From the NCBI RefSeq assembly GCF_002895435.1, contig NZ_POYJ01000009.1, positions 1 to 64,000 of the forward strand: DNA of 64,000 nt. Reading direction: 5' to 3'. A model generated the notes under the pieces. That model did not search any database. It saw nothing but the letters and a program-made list of their open reading frames with translations, and was not told the origin of the DNA. Every line of letters starts with the position of its first letter. Positions within the stretch are counted from its first letter, which is position 1. The position numbers and the translations under genes are program-made. Shown one piece after another: positions 36,360 to 44,929 of this stretch. The DNA comes from Aquimarina sediminis. GTDB lineage: Bacteria; Bacteroidota; Bacteroidia; Flavobacteriales; Flavobacteriaceae.

Positions 36360-38099
36360 TTATTCTAATCTTACATCTGAAACCGACGCTCCTGTTGGAA
36401 TCATCGGAAATACATTATTTTCCTTCTCAACACATACTTCTAAAAAATAAGCTTCTTTTGAAGCGATCATTTCTGCAATTGCTTCTTGCAAGTTTTCCCT
36501 TTTGGTCACTCTGGTTGATTTGATATGGTACCCTTCGGCTATTTTTATAAAATCAGGGTTTACCATTTCGGTAGAGGCATATCTTTTATCAAAAAACAAC
36601 TGTTGCCATTGACGTACCATCCCAAGAAAACCATTATTTAGAACTACAATCTTTACTGGTACTTTGGTTTGAAAAATAGTTCCTAGTTCTTGTATTGTCA
36701 TCTGGTATCCGCCATCACCAATGATAGCTACTACTTCTCTATCGGGTGCTCCCATTTTTGCACCGATAGCCGCGGGCAAGGCGAATCCCATAGTCCCCAA
36801 ACCTCCAGAAGTTACATTACTCTTTGATTTGGTAAACTCGGCATATCTACATGCCATCATTTGATGCTGTCCTACATCAGAAACGATTACAGCATCGCCT
36901 TTGGTTTCTTCATTAATACCCCTAAGTACTTCTCCCATAGATAAGCCCTCATTGCTAGGGTATAATTCTTCTTTGACTACCTTATTATACTCTATGGTAT
37001 CATGATCTTTATATTGCTGTAGCCATGCATCATGAGCGTTTGGTTCTACCAAAGGAAGTATTTGTTTTAATGTATCTTTAACATCACCCATTACGGCAAT
37101 ATCAGCCTTTACATTTTTATTAATCTCTGCCGGATCAATTTCAAAATGTATAATTTTGGCTTGTTTGGCATAGGTAGCTAAATTACCCGTTACCCTATCA
37201 TCAAAACGCATCCCGATTGCTAATAACAAATCACATTCATTCGTTAGTTTATTAGGACCATAATTACCGTGCATACCTACCATCCCAACATTAAGCGGGT
37301 GTTTTGTTGGCAATGCTGAAAGACCTAAGATGGTCCATGCTGATGGTATTCCTGCTTTTTCTATAAAGTTTTTCAGTTCTTCTTCTGCCTCTCCCAAAAT
37401 TACTCCCTGACCAAATACGATCATTGGTTTTTTGGCTTTATTGATCAGCTTAGCTGCTTCCTTCAAGCTTTTAGGATCTGTCTTGGGTACTGGCTTATAA
37501 CTACGTACACCTTTACATTTTTCATAAGCAAAATCCAATTCTCCAAACTGAGCGTCTTTGGTAATATCTATCAATACAGGTCCTGGTCTACCCGATCGTG
37601 CGATATAAAAAGCTTTTGCCAATACCGCAGGGATATCTTCTGCTTTTGTTACCTGATGATTCCATTTGGTAATTGGTGTAGAAATCCCAATTATATCTGT
37701 TTCCTGAAATGCATCAGATCCCAACAAATGAGACGCTACCTGCCCTGTTATACATACCATTGGTGTAGAGTCAATCTGTGCATCTGCGATCCCCGTCACA
37801 AAATTTGTAGCTCCGGGACCAGAAGTAGCTATAGCCACTCCCACCTTACCACTGGTTCTTGCATAGCCCTGAGCAGCATGGGTTGCTCCCTGCTCATGCC
37901 TTGTCAAAACATGATGCAATTGATCCTGATACTTATATAACTCATCATAGACAGGCATAATCGCTCCTCCTGGGTACCCATAAATCAAATCTACTCCTTC
38001 TTCCAAAAGACATCGAATTACTGATTCTGCGCCCGTCATACGTTCTGTTAACACTTTAGTTTCTTTTTTTATCGTTTGCGTTTGTGTCTCCATACACAT
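36360..38099 (-). CDS. ilvB: Acetolactate synthase large subunit
   Basis: 579 residues. ThDP enzyme: GYPGGAIMPVYDEL, HEQGATHAAQGYARTSG with catalytic Glu, GPGATNFVTGIADA, FAD/ThDP central domain, and the C-terminal ThDP motif GDGGYQMTIQELGTIFQ to VVLNN. A second in-frame ATG two codons in may be the true start. Makes acetolactate and acetohydroxybutyrate. Confidence 0.95.
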   Translation of the reverse strand: MCMETQTQTIKKETKVLTERMTGAESVIRCLLEEGVDLIYGYPGGAIMPVYDELYKYQDQLHHVLTRHEQGATHAAQGYARTSGKVGVAIATSGPGATNFVTGIADAQIDSTPMVCITGQVASHLLGSDAFQETDIIGISTPITKWNHQVTKAEDIPAVLAKAFYIARSGRPGPVLIDITKDAQFGELDFAYEKCKGVRSYKPVPKTDPKSLKEAAKLINKAKKPMIVFGQGVILGEAEEELKNFIEKAGIPSAWTILGLSALPTKHPLNVGMVGMHGNYGPNKLTNECDLLLAIGMRFDDRVTGNLATYAKQAKIIHFEIDPAEINKNVKADIAVMGDVKDTLKQILPLVEPNAHDAWLQQYKDHDTIEYNKVVKEELYPSNEGLSMGEVLRGINEETKGDAVIVSDVGQHQMMACRYAEFTKSKSNVTSGGLGTMGFALPAAIGAKMGAPDREVVAIIGDGGYQMTIQELGTIFQTKVPVKIVVLNNGFLGMVRQWQQLFFDKRYASTEMVNPDFIKIAEGYHIKSTRVTKRENLQEAIAEMIASKEAYFLEVCVEKENNVFPMIPTGASVSDVRLE

Positions 38100-38174
38100 C
38101 TTTTTTTATAGGTTAGATCAACTAACACTAGAAATTTTAGACTTTTTTAGTTACCGGTTCTCCCGGAATATCTT

Positions 38175-39851
38175 TTAAAACTCATCTGTTACACATCCTC
38201 GAGAAGCAGATGATACTGTATTTGCATACTTATATAATACTCCTTTACTAAACTTTAGTGCGGGTTGTGTCCAGGCAGCTTTTCTTTTTTCTAATTCGGC
38301 TTCATCAATAGCTACAGTTATCGAATTGGTTTCGGCATCGATGGTAATTATATCTCCATCGTTTACCATAGCAATTAGTCCTCCTTCTTGCGCTTCGGGG
38401 GTAATATGTCCTACTACGAATCCGTGTGTTCCTCCAGAAAATCTCCCATCTGTGATTAGCGCCACATCTTTACCTAATCCCGCTCCCATAATAGCAGCAG
38501 TAGGTTTTAACATTTCTGGCATTCCCGGTCCTCCTTTAGGACCTTCATATCGTATGACGACTACATCTCCTTTTTCTACTTTACCATCTCTAATTCCATC
38601 ATTAGCAGCATATTCACCATTAAAAACTTTAGCTTTCCCTTGAAAGCGTAGTCCCTCTTTACCAGTAATTTTTGCTACACATCCATCTTCTGCCAGGTTA
38701 CCAAACATAATCCTAAGGTGACCCGTTTGCTTAATAGGGTTTTCAAGGGGCTTTATAACATCCTGCCCTTCAGTTAGATCAGGAACTTCTAATAAATTTT
38801 CTGCTATTGTTTTTCCGGTAACGGTTAGGCAATCTCCATGAAGCAGCCCTTTCTTTAACAGATATTTTAATACAGCCGGGATTCCTCCTACTTCGTGCAC
38901 ATCTTCCATCAGGTATTTACCACTTGGTTTAAGATCTGCCAAAAATGGAGTCTCGTCACTTATTCTTTGAAAATCTGTTAAAGTAAACTCTATATCGGCA
39001 GCTCTAGCAATTGCCAAAAAGTGCAGTACTGCATTGGTTGATCCTCCAAGAATAGTTACTAACCTTATTGCATTTTCCAGCGATTTCTTAGTTACTATAT
39101 CTTTAGGCTTTATATCTTTTTCGAGTAGCAAACGCATAGCACGACCTGCCTGTATGCTTTCTTCTTCTTTATCTTTACTTATTGCCGGATTAGAGGAGTT
39201 ATATGGTAATGACATCCCCAATGCTTCTATAGCAGAAGCCATAGTATTGGCGGTATACATCCCTCCACATGCTCCTGCTCCGGGACATGCTTTTTCGATA
39301 ACACTTTTATATTCTGATTGCGTTATTGATCCTGCTACTTTCTCTCCCCAGGCTTCAAAGGCAGAAACGACATCTAGTTTTTTGCCTTCATGGCATCCAG
39401 ATGCTATAGTCCCTCCATACACAAGAACCGACGGGCGATTTAATCGAAGCATCGCCATCAGGGCTCCTGGCATATTTTTATCACAACCAACTACAGTTAC
39501 CATCCCATCATAAGACATGGCTTGCACTACGGTCTCCATAGAATCTGCAATCACATCTCGTGATGGTAATGAGAAACGCATTCCTGGTGTTCCCATAGAT
39601 ATCCCATCACTTACTCCAATGGTATTAAATATCAAACCGACGACATCTTCTTCTATTGTTCCTTTCTTTACCAGCTTTGCCAGATCATTAAGGTGCATAT
39701 TACACGGGTTTCCTTCATAGCCTGTACTAGCTATCCCGACCAGTGGTTTATTAAAATCCTCATCTGTTAACCCAATAGCGTGAAGCATTGCCTGCGCGGC
39801 AGGTTGCGTATCATCTTGCGTGACTTGTTTACTGTACTTATTGATGCTCAT
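38175..39851 (-). CDS. ilvD: Dihydroxy-acid dehydratase
   Basis: 558 residues. Fe-S cysteines and signatures visible: [26 protein letters not shown] and [28 protein letters not shown], then [21 protein letters not shown] near the C-terminus. First structural gene of the ilvDBNCA operon, 376 bases after the second attenuator terminator. Confidence 0.95.
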   Translation of the reverse strand: MSINKYSKQVTQDDTQPAAQAMLHAIGLTDEDFNKPLVGIASTGYEGNPCNMHLNDLAKLVKKGTIEEDVVGLIFNTIGVSDGISMGTPGMRFSLPSRDVIADSMETVVQAMSYDGMVTVVGCDKNMPGALMAMLRLNRPSVLVYGGTIASGCHEGKKLDVVSAFEAWGEKVAGSITQSEYKSVIEKACPGAGACGGMYTANTMASAIEALGMSLPYNSSNPAISKDKEEESIQAGRAMRLLLEKDIKPKDIVTKKSLENAIRLVTILGGSTNAVLHFLAIARAADIEFTLTDFQRISDETPFLADLKPSGKYLMEDVHEVGGIPAVLKYLLKKGLLHGDCLTVTGKTIAENLLEVPDLTEGQDVIKPLENPIKQTGHLRIMFGNLAEDGCVAKITGKEGLRFQGKAKVFNGEYAANDGIRDGKVEKGDVVVIRYEGPKGGPGMPEMLKPTAAIMGAGLGKDVALITDGRFSGGTHGFVVGHITPEAQEGGLIAMVNDGDIITIDAETNSITVAIDEAELEKRKAAWTQPALKFSKGVLYKYANTVSSASRGCVTDEF

Positions 39852-40170
39852 TACTTTTTAAATATCAGTTTTTTGCGAATTATTTAAAATTTTAACCTTT
39901 ATTTTATGATATATACATAGGATTGAATAAACCACAGTATAAAATTATTTTGTTACGACTAAACCTTTGGACATTATTCAATATCCTTACAATATCCAAT
40001 ATCAACATTACTAAGTTTAATTACTGATTTACAACTGTTTACGATTAAAAAATTTACAATCACTATATCTTAATTTTTATTTATTAATCTCTATTAATAC
40101 TATTTATCCTTCAATTTTTACTGCTATACACTCAAAATGGATTGTTTATTAGCATTCTATTCAGATCACC

Positions 40171-40215
40171 GGGATTGGACTTCGTGTTCCCTAGATCTGG
40201 TAAGGGCTCAATCCC
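40171..40215 (-). other. Extra hairpin in the ilv leader
   Basis: GGGATTG (40171-40177) and CAATCCC (40209-40215) pair, with further GC-rich complementarity inside. It lies between the second terminator and ilvD and is not followed by a T-run. Possible role in RNA stability or a remnant of a third cassette. Confidence 0.4.
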
Positions 40216-40229
40216 TGGGGAAGGCATCA

Positions 40230-40267
40230 AAAAAAAACTCCCTTCAAAAAATGAAGGGAGTTTTTTT
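40230..40267 (-). terminator. Attenuator terminator 2 of the ilv operon
   Basis: Stem actcccttca (40237-40246) / tgaagggagt (40252-40261), flanked by long A and T runs. It ends the second leader cassette. The arm that forms the stem can instead pair with TGAGGGGA located just after the leader-peptide stop. Confidence 0.9.
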
Positions 40268-40287
40268 GATATACCAATATCCCCTCA

Positions 40288-40350
40288 TCATGGTGAACTA
40301 ATCACAATAATAATAATGACACTGATAATTATAATATTAGATATTCTCAT
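40288..40350 (-). CDS. ilv leader peptide 2 (Ile/Val-rich, 20 residues)
   Basis: MRISNIIIISVIIIIVISSP. Twelve of 20 residues are Ile or Val and none is Leu, matching an operon for Ile/Val only. The stop TGA is followed by a segment that can pair with the 5' arm of terminator 2 (8 bp, one G-T), the classical 2:3 antiterminator. Ribosome stalling at Ile/Val codons would favour read-through. Confidence 0.9.
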   Translation of the reverse strand: MRISNIIIISVIIIIVISSP

Positions 40351-40418
40351 TTCTACTTTATTCTTATTTTTTTAAACTTCGGGTTCTGATCTTTATCAGC
40401 CCCTGTATACATTTTTTC

Positions 40419-40450
40419 CAAAAAAAATCCCTTTACTCAAGTAAAGGGAT
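40419..40450 (-). terminator. Attenuator terminator 1 of the ilv operon
   Basis: Stem atccctttac (40427-40436) / gtaaagggat (40441-40450), 4-base loop, followed on the minus strand by TTTTTTT. The first leader cassette. AAGGGAT just after the leader-1 stop can pair with ATCCCTT of the stem (2:3 antiterminator). Confidence 0.9.
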
Positions 40451-40483
40451 CATGTATATGTTTAGTATCAATATCATCCCTTA

Positions 40484-40546
40484 TCAAGGCGAAATAATCA
40501 CCTCAATGCTAATGACAATATTGATATTTATGTTTCTTGTATTCAT
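40484..40546 (-). CDS. ilv leader peptide 1 (Ile/Val-rich, 20 residues)
   Basis: MNTRNINININIVISIEVIISP is the reading apart from one repeat error risk; the codons seen are ATG AAT ACA AGA AAC ATA, then AAT ATC AAT ATT GTC ATT, then AGC ATT GAG GTG ATT ATT TCG CCT TGA, that is 20 residues with nine Ile/Val and no Leu. Same length and same S-P end as leader 2. ATATTGATA after the stop can pair with the codons reading TATCAATAT (1:2 hairpin). Confidence 0.88.
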   Translation of the reverse strand: MNTRNININIVISIEVIISP

Positions 40547-40663
40547 TTATGGCATCAAATATATAAAAATATTTGATTAAAATGTTAAGAATTATTAAAA
40601 AAGCTGAATTCTTGCTTTCACTTCTGCTACGCATTCTCATTTACTTATACACCACGGAGCCTT

Positions 40664-40742
40664 ACCCTTCGAGAGCCTCAGGGTGCGAATTGCTTACTCT
40701 ATTTTATACTCTAAGCGAGGGCTGAGACTCTCGAAACCCGGT
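40664..40742. repeat. REP-like element R1
   Basis: Arms TTCGAGAGCCTCAG (40668-40681) and CTGAGACTCTCGAA (40722-40735) are inverted, about 40 bases apart. Its left half and flank are nearly identical to 41560-41634. Confidence 0.75.
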
Positions 40743-40857
40743 ACTATGAAAACTAAATACCAACCTCAGTAAAAACTATACAATACAACTTCGCTTTCAC
40801 TTCGACTACGCTCAGTGATCGCTATATTCCTTTATCTGTTTAAATTTTTCTCACTCG
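40741..40857. repeat. Direct duplication, copy A (with 41374-41489)
   Basis: About 115 bases nearly identical to 41374-41489 (same text from gaaaactaaat through gtttaaatttttctcac, a few mismatches). It contains the left arm of a REP-like element, cacttcgactacgctcagtg, but the matching right half is replaced at 40856 by the next repeat. Confidence 0.8.
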
Positions 40858-40862
40858 AAGGT

Positions 40863-40936
40863 TCAGTGACCGCTATCTATCATCTTTGTTTAAACTATCT
40901 CCTCCCGAGGGCTGAGCGGAGCCGAAGCCTGGTGAT
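40863..40936. repeat. Direct duplication, copy B (with 41307-41378)
   Basis: About 72 bases nearly identical to 41307-41378, including the right arm ctgagcggagccgaag (40912-40927). It overlaps the last codons of the GIY-YIG gene. Confidence 0.8.
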
Positions 40937-41244
40937 CTGAAAATTGAAAAATGTGTCTCGTTCCTACACTCTGCCAGATCATGTAACCCCTCCAAATCTC
41001 CTTTTATCAGTGCTTCTTTCTTCGACCGAGACCATCCTTGTACTTGTTTTTCTCTGTAGAAAGCAGTATCAATACGATCATATTTTTCATAATACAGTAG
41101 TTGTACTGGTAGTCTCTTTTTGGTATGGTTTGCTCCTTCTCCATTTTGATGTTCTATCAATCTTCTTTCTATATCCTTGGTACTACCTGTATAATAACTA
41201 CCATCACTACATTCTAATATGTACATATAACCGATCATATACAT
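40873..41244 (-). CDS. GIY-YIG endonuclease-like protein with repeat-derived C-terminus
   Basis: 123 residues. The GIY-YIG core is complete: GYMYILECSDGSYYTGSTKDIERRLIEHQNGEGANHTKKRLPVQLLYYE, with catalytic Tyr/Arg positions, then FYREKQVQGWSRSKKEALI. Stand-alone domain of the UvrC/YhbQ-like group common in Bacteroidota. The last 20 or so residues (SPGFGSAQPSGGDSLNK) are encoded by the REP-like repeat at 40863-40936. Long direct duplications flank the gene on both sides. I infer that it belongs to the repeat family rather than to the neighbouring metabolism. Confidence 0.8.
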   Translation of the reverse strand: MYMIGYMYILECSDGSYYTGSTKDIERRLIEHQNGEGANHTKKRLPVQLLYYEKYDRIDTAFYREKQVQGWSRSKKEALIKGDLEGLHDLAECRNETHFSIFRSPGFGSAQPSGGDSLNKDDR

Positions 41245-41283
41245 TGCTATTATATCATAAAATTATAGAATAATCTGATTGAA

Positions 41284-41372
41284 CCCGCTTTCACTTCGGC
41301 TACGCTCAGTGACCGCTATCTGTCATCTTTGTTTAAACTATCCCCTCCCGAGGGCTGAGCGGAGCCGAAGCC
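41284..41372. repeat. REP-like element R3
   Basis: Arms cttcggctacgctcag (41294-41309) and ctgagcggagccgaag (41355-41370) match as an inverted repeat at 15 of 16 positions. Most of it is copy B' of the local duplication. Confidence 0.8.
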
Positions 41373-41373
41373 T

Positions 41374-41512
41374 GGTACTACGAAAACTAAATGCCTACCT
41401 CAGTAAAAACTATACAATACAACTTCGCTTTCACTTCGGCTACGCTCAGTGACCGCTATATTCCTTTATCTGTTTAAATTTTTCTCACCTCGAGGGCTGA
41501 GCGGAGCCGAAG
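41374..41512. repeat. REP-like element R4 with duplication copy A'
   Basis: Arms at 41434-41449 and 41497-41512 (same 16-mers as R3). The first 115 bases repeat 40741-40857. Complete version of the element truncated at 40856. Confidence 0.8.
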
Positions 41513-41559
41513 CCCGGCACTATAAAAAACCATATAATAAACCTACACATCACGGAACC

Positions 41560-41634
41560 TTACCCTTCGAGAGCACTTCGACAGGCTCAGTGTGACAACT
41601 CAGGGTACGAATTGCTTACTCTATTTTGAATAAT
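41560..41634. repeat. REP-like element R5 with nested 24-bp insertion
   Basis: Same as R1 (cttcgagagc / ctcagggt, then acgaattgcttactctatttt) except that a 24-base block, acttcgacaggctcagtgtg plus acaa, is inserted at 41575-41598. The shared sequence extends into the last codons of the NarL-type regulator. Confidence 0.8.
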
Positions 41635-42266
41635 TTATTTTTCATACAGTAAATCACTAGTCCTACTCTGGTTTTTACTTCTAGTTTTCTAAACACTGTC
41701 TCTCGGTAGTTTTCTACTGTTTTAGGGCTTAGCCCCATTTCTGCGGCAATACTTTTATAGGTAAGTTCAGAACAGGCGTGTTTCATGAATACTCTTTCCT
41801 TATCTGTTAGTTTTTCCTGAAGACTTCTGCTACTTTCGATCTCTTCTGAGTTTCGTAGTGCGTTTTCTATTTTTCCAGAATAGTAGAACCCTTGTTCGAT
41901 CACCATTTTCATGGCAAACTCAAAATTCTCTGGGTGGATATCTTTTAACAGATACCCCTTAGCTCCTGCTCTAAGCATTCTGATGATGGTTTCTTCATCA
42001 TCTTCCATCGTTAGTGCCAATACCTTTTGATCGGGTTTGTTATCTTTTAACCACTGCATGGTCTGTACACCATCCATCACTGGCATCTTTACATCCAGCA
42101 GGATCAGATCAGGGATTTTTCTTTTATGGGTATAATATTGTGTTAGTTCTTTACCATTTTTTAAAATTGCCAGCACTTCATATTCCTCTAATTTAGAAAT
42201 CAAGCTTTCCAGCGATTGAGCAAACAAAAGATGGTCATCAACAATAACTATAGTTTTCTTTTTCAT
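41616..42266 (-). CDS. NarL/LuxR-family response regulator
   Basis: 216 residues from the ATG at 42266 (MKKKTIVIVDD); upstream codons to 42323 are not conserved-looking. Receiver with DD at 10-11, Asp58 (LLDVKMPVMDG), TMEDDEE switch region, Lys in LLKDIHPE; C-terminal LuxR HTH (LTDKERVFMKHACSELTYKSIAAEMGLSPKTVENYRETVFRKL). DNA-binding partner of the kinase at 42575-43348. The last codons lie in repeat sequence shared with 40685-40712. Confidence 0.9.
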   Translation of the reverse strand: MKKKTIVIVDDHLLFAQSLESLISKLEEYEVLAILKNGKELTQYYTHKRKIPDLILLDVKMPVMDGVQTMQWLKDNKPDQKVLALTMEDDEETIIRMLRAGAKGYLLKDIHPENFEFAMKMVIEQGFYYSGKIENALRNSEEIESSRSLQEKLTDKERVFMKHACSELTYKSIAAEMGLSPKTVENYRETVFRKLEVKTRVGLVIYCMKNKLFKIE

Positions 42267-42350
42267 TTGTGTGTTTATTATAGAAGTGGTTTTAATAGTA
42301 GCATGAGTAATCTGGATGATCAATGTCGTTTAATTAAGGAATCTACCCCC

Positions 42351-42447
42351 CTGTCACACTGAGCTTGTCGAAGTGATTTCAAGTTTGCGTTATCCAATGT
42401 CTTCGACATGCCTGTCCTAAGCCTGTCGAAGGGCTCAGACTGACAAC
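42351..42447. repeat. REP-like element R6
   Basis: Inverted arms tgtcacactgagcttgtcga and cgaagggctcagactgaca with a middle tcgacatgcctgtcc. Lies in the 300-base gap between the regulator and the kinase gene. Confidence 0.75.
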
Positions 42448-42574
42448 AAGCTTAACTTAACTCCATTACCCAGATTATACATTAGCCACATTGCTACGGT
42501 TATTTCTTTACTCTTTTTACTACTTCAAATACAGAGTACACTTCTTTTATACACAAATGTATTAAAATCAATCC

Positions 42575-43348
42575 TTATGTAATAGGATATGATAAGGTAA
42601 GTAACACACCTTTTCCTGGTGAAGATTTATAATCGAGTTCTGCCTTTACCAGAGCGGCACGGCTTTTCATATTGAGCAGCCCAGAATTTGCCTGTACTGA
42701 TTTTGGGTCAAAGCCTACGCCATCATCTTGTATTTTAATGTTTAGGGCTTCTGGGGTATATGCTAACTCCACATCTAGATTGGATGCTTCTGCATGTTTG
42801 ATGGTATTAGAAAAAAACTCTTGGATAATACGATATAGGATAATCTCGTCTTTGGGATCGATATAGGTTTCTTCTCCCTTTACGACCAGATTAGGCGTTA
42901 AAAAATTAAGTTTTTCAAAACGCTTAAGCTCTACACTAATTGATTTTTCAAGCCCTACATTTTGGATCACCTCGTGGTTTAGGGTTTTGGATAAGCTACG
43001 TATCTCCTGCAAGCTATCCCCTACCAGCTTACGTACATCTTGTAGGGATTCTGCTGTTTTGATATCGATATTGGTCCCCATAATATTGATTTGCATCACT
43101 GCGGTAGATAGTAACTGCCCAATATTATCATGTAGCTCCCAACTTACATTTTTAAGAGCCTGTTCCTGAATCTCTATACGAGATTTAAAAATCTCATCTT
43201 CATAACGCTGCTCTGCCTTATGTTTCTCAAAGATAAGCTTATTTTTACGGCGCTGAAACGCCACAAAAAATATGATACCAAATACTATAAAAAATAGTAT
43301 GATAACAGTAAAATAGATTATTAATAAGATTTGTTCTTTCGCGAGCAT
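42575..43348 (-). CDS. Sensor histidine kinase, NarX/LytS-like (HisKA_3)
   Basis: 257 residues from the ATG at 43348; an ATG at 43372 is possible. One membrane helix near the N-terminus, a short coiled linker, HisKA_3 with NVSWELHDNIGQLLSTAV (phospho-His in ELHDNIGQ), and HATPase with ILYRIIQEFFSNTIKHAEAS and DDGVGFD. It has no sensor domain of its own. Its 5' end overlaps the 7TM gene, suggesting that sensing is delegated to that membrane protein. Confidence 0.88.
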   Translation of the reverse strand: MLAKEQILLIIYFTVIILFFIVFGIIFFVAFQRRKNKLIFEKHKAEQRYEDEIFKSRIEIQEQALKNVSWELHDNIGQLLSTAVMQINIMGTNIDIKTAESLQDVRKLVGDSLQEIRSLSKTLNHEVIQNVGLEKSISVELKRFEKLNFLTPNLVVKGEETYIDPKDEIILYRIIQEFFSNTIKHAEASNLDVELAYTPEALNIKIQDDGVGFDPKSVQANSGLLNMKSRAALVKAELDYKSSPGKGVLLTLSYPIT

Positions 43349-44016
43349 ACTATAAAACCAATTGTATAACAAGAATAGGTAAAAATGTTTGCACTCATAA
43401 GTATAAACTGATAAACATTTACAAAGTCTGGACTTTTAGAACTATAATATTTTAAATGAATAAAAAGGGGAGTTACTACCAAATAAAGAGTCATAGTACC
43501 TATAGCTATATAAAAAGGAAGTTCTTTATGAAAAGAAAGAATTTTATCGCTTTGCAAAATTTTGTAAAAATACTGTAAAACACTTAAAAGCACCAGAATA
43601 GACCCTAAAAATTGAGCTACAAAAGAAATACCAGTAAAAAATATATCTGTAAAAACAAAATCGCAAATAGATAATAGGAAATACACCATCATAGTAATTT
43701 TTAAAAAAACATTACCTTTTTTAGAATCTGTATTTTCTTTCATAAGAAAAGAATAAAATAAAGCACTAACAACAATATATATATTGTAAACCCAAAGATT
43801 ATTACCTAAAATAGTACCTCCAAAGTATGCTAATTCTTCAACTTTATCAATAAGCCACTCATTCCAACCAAAAATTTCTACAAAAACAGTCAACCACAAA
43901 AACCAAACAAAATACCGAGTCAGTTTATCCTCCCGGTATTTTGCTTTTTTTAAATATATAGTTCCTGCTACAGCAGCAAGCAACTCAAATAAATTTATAA
44001 TCAAAAAGTATAACAT
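43321..44016 (-). CDS. Seven-helix membrane protein of unknown function
   Basis: 231 residues, six or seven hydrophobic helices with short loops (LYFLIINLFELLAAVAGTIYL at the start; FILMSANIFTYSCYTIGFIV at the end). The 3' end overlaps the kinase gene by 28-52 bases depending on its start. I recognise no enzyme motif. Position suggests a membrane sensor for the kinase and NarL-type regulator. Confidence 0.65.
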   Translation of the reverse strand: MLYFLIINLFELLAAVAGTIYLKKAKYREDKLTRYFVWFLWLTVFVEIFGWNEWLIDKVEELAYFGGTILGNNLWVYNIYIVVSALFYSFLMKENTDSKKGNVFLKITMMVYFLLSICDFVFTDIFFTGISFVAQFLGSILVLLSVLQYFYKILQSDKILSFHKELPFYIAIGTMTLYLVVTPLFIHLKYYSSKSPDFVNVYQFILMSANIFTYSCYTIGFIVCSRKNKSY

Positions 44017-44059
44017 ACTTATACTATAAATTGAAACACTTCAGTAGCATTGATTAATA

Positions 44060-44476
44060 TTAATAAACGTTAGGGGGATGACCAACACCTCCAAAATTAT
44101 AAGGTTCTATTTCATAATTATTTGGAGCACTATCTCCACCTTTCCCTAGTTCTCCTATTGGAGCTCCAGTAGGTGCTAAAAACACCGTAGAGTAACCCTT
44201 ATTCATCTTGCATTTCTCTTTAGGATAAGCTCCAAAATAAATTCTAATCCCAGGATTTTCAATTCCTTGTTTTTTAGACTTTTTCTTTACATATTTAAGA
44301 TATTCCTGTAATTCTTCAACACTCCACCAAAACTCTCTAGTATCTTCGAATCCTATAGTTTTGTCTATCTCTGGCGTTCTGGTACAACACCATGCATGCT
44401 GAAGTTCTTTTGCCTCTTCTTTAGTGATACACTTCGCAGGTTTCTTTTTTCCTTTTTTAGGTAAGTCTTTTCCCAT
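44060..44476 (-). CDS. Hypothetical protein, 138 residues
   Basis: Soluble, Lys-rich N-terminus (GKDLPKKGKKKPAK), then CITKEEAKELQHAWCCTRTPEID, FWWSVEELQEYLKYVKKKSKKQG, GIRIYFGAYPKEKCKMNKGYSTVFLAPT and a Gly/Pro/Asn-rich tail ending in Tyr. I recognise no family. Lies 43 bases upstream of the 7TM gene, so it may belong to that operon. Confidence 0.6.
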   Translation of the reverse strand: MGKDLPKKGKKKPAKCITKEEAKELQHAWCCTRTPEIDKTIGFEDTREFWWSVEELQEYLKYVKKKSKKQGIENPGIRIYFGAYPKEKCKMNKGYSTVFLAPTGAPIGELGKGGDSAPNNYEIEPYNFGGVGHPPNVY

Positions 44477-44644
44477 AATTATATATTATTATTTTTAGAT
44501 TAAATTAGGTAATATGTTACGCTAATATATCTAAAAATGCTGGAGCAAAGCAAATACATCTTACTATAAATTCAAAAGGGAGATGCTTACCCCTTAGTAT
44601 TAAACATTTAGCGCTCAATCGCTTACTATACCTATAAATTTACT

Positions 44645-44679
44645 TTAAAAAATAACATAGGGGGAAAATCCCCCTATGT
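44645..44679 (-). terminator. Terminator with 11-bp stem
   Basis: acataggggga and tcccccctatgt-type arms (44655-44665 with 44669-44679) around a 3-base loop, followed on the minus strand by TATTTTTTAAAG. It lies 251 bases beyond the hypothetical gene that ends at 44930. Confidence 0.75.
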
Positions 44680-44880
44680 CTTTAGGTGGTTTCCCCCCAA
44701 CTTGGATATATATAACAAAACCATGTACTGTACCCTTTTGCAAAATAGACAGTTATACCTATTTTTCGACCTGTCATACTATCTTCTAGACTCCCTCTTC
44801 AAAACAGTATTTGGTTATCAGTCTGAGTCCTTAGACAATCTCAGTATAGGCAGTGAAGATATTAGAAAACATAAATCAAA

Positions 44881-44906
44881 GCCCTTCGACAGGCTCAATG
44901 TGACAA
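44881..44906. repeat. REP-like half element R7
   Basis: gcccttcgacaggctcaatg plus tgaca, a single arm related to the 24-base block nested in R5. Confidence 0.7.
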
Positions 44907-44929
44907 GAAGTTACCTACTCAAAGAAATA

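Larger units (their letters stand above)
44477..44929. other. Gap with terminator and one repeat half-element
   Basis: Holds the terminator at 44645-44679 and the lone repeat at 44881-44906. A plus-strand open frame across it is produced partly by the repeat and has no coding character. Confidence 0.5.

Noticed and set aside
39034..39513. Plus-strand frame of 159 codons inside ilvD
   Set aside because: Antisense shadow of ilvD, with no family resemblance.
39904..40008. Minus-strand 34-codon ORF rich in Ile/Leu between the second ilv terminator and ilvD, as a possible third leader
   Set aside because: No terminator or antiterminator pairing follows it, and it lacks the Ser-Pro-stop end shared by leaders 1 and 2. 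Probably chance in AT-rich DNA.
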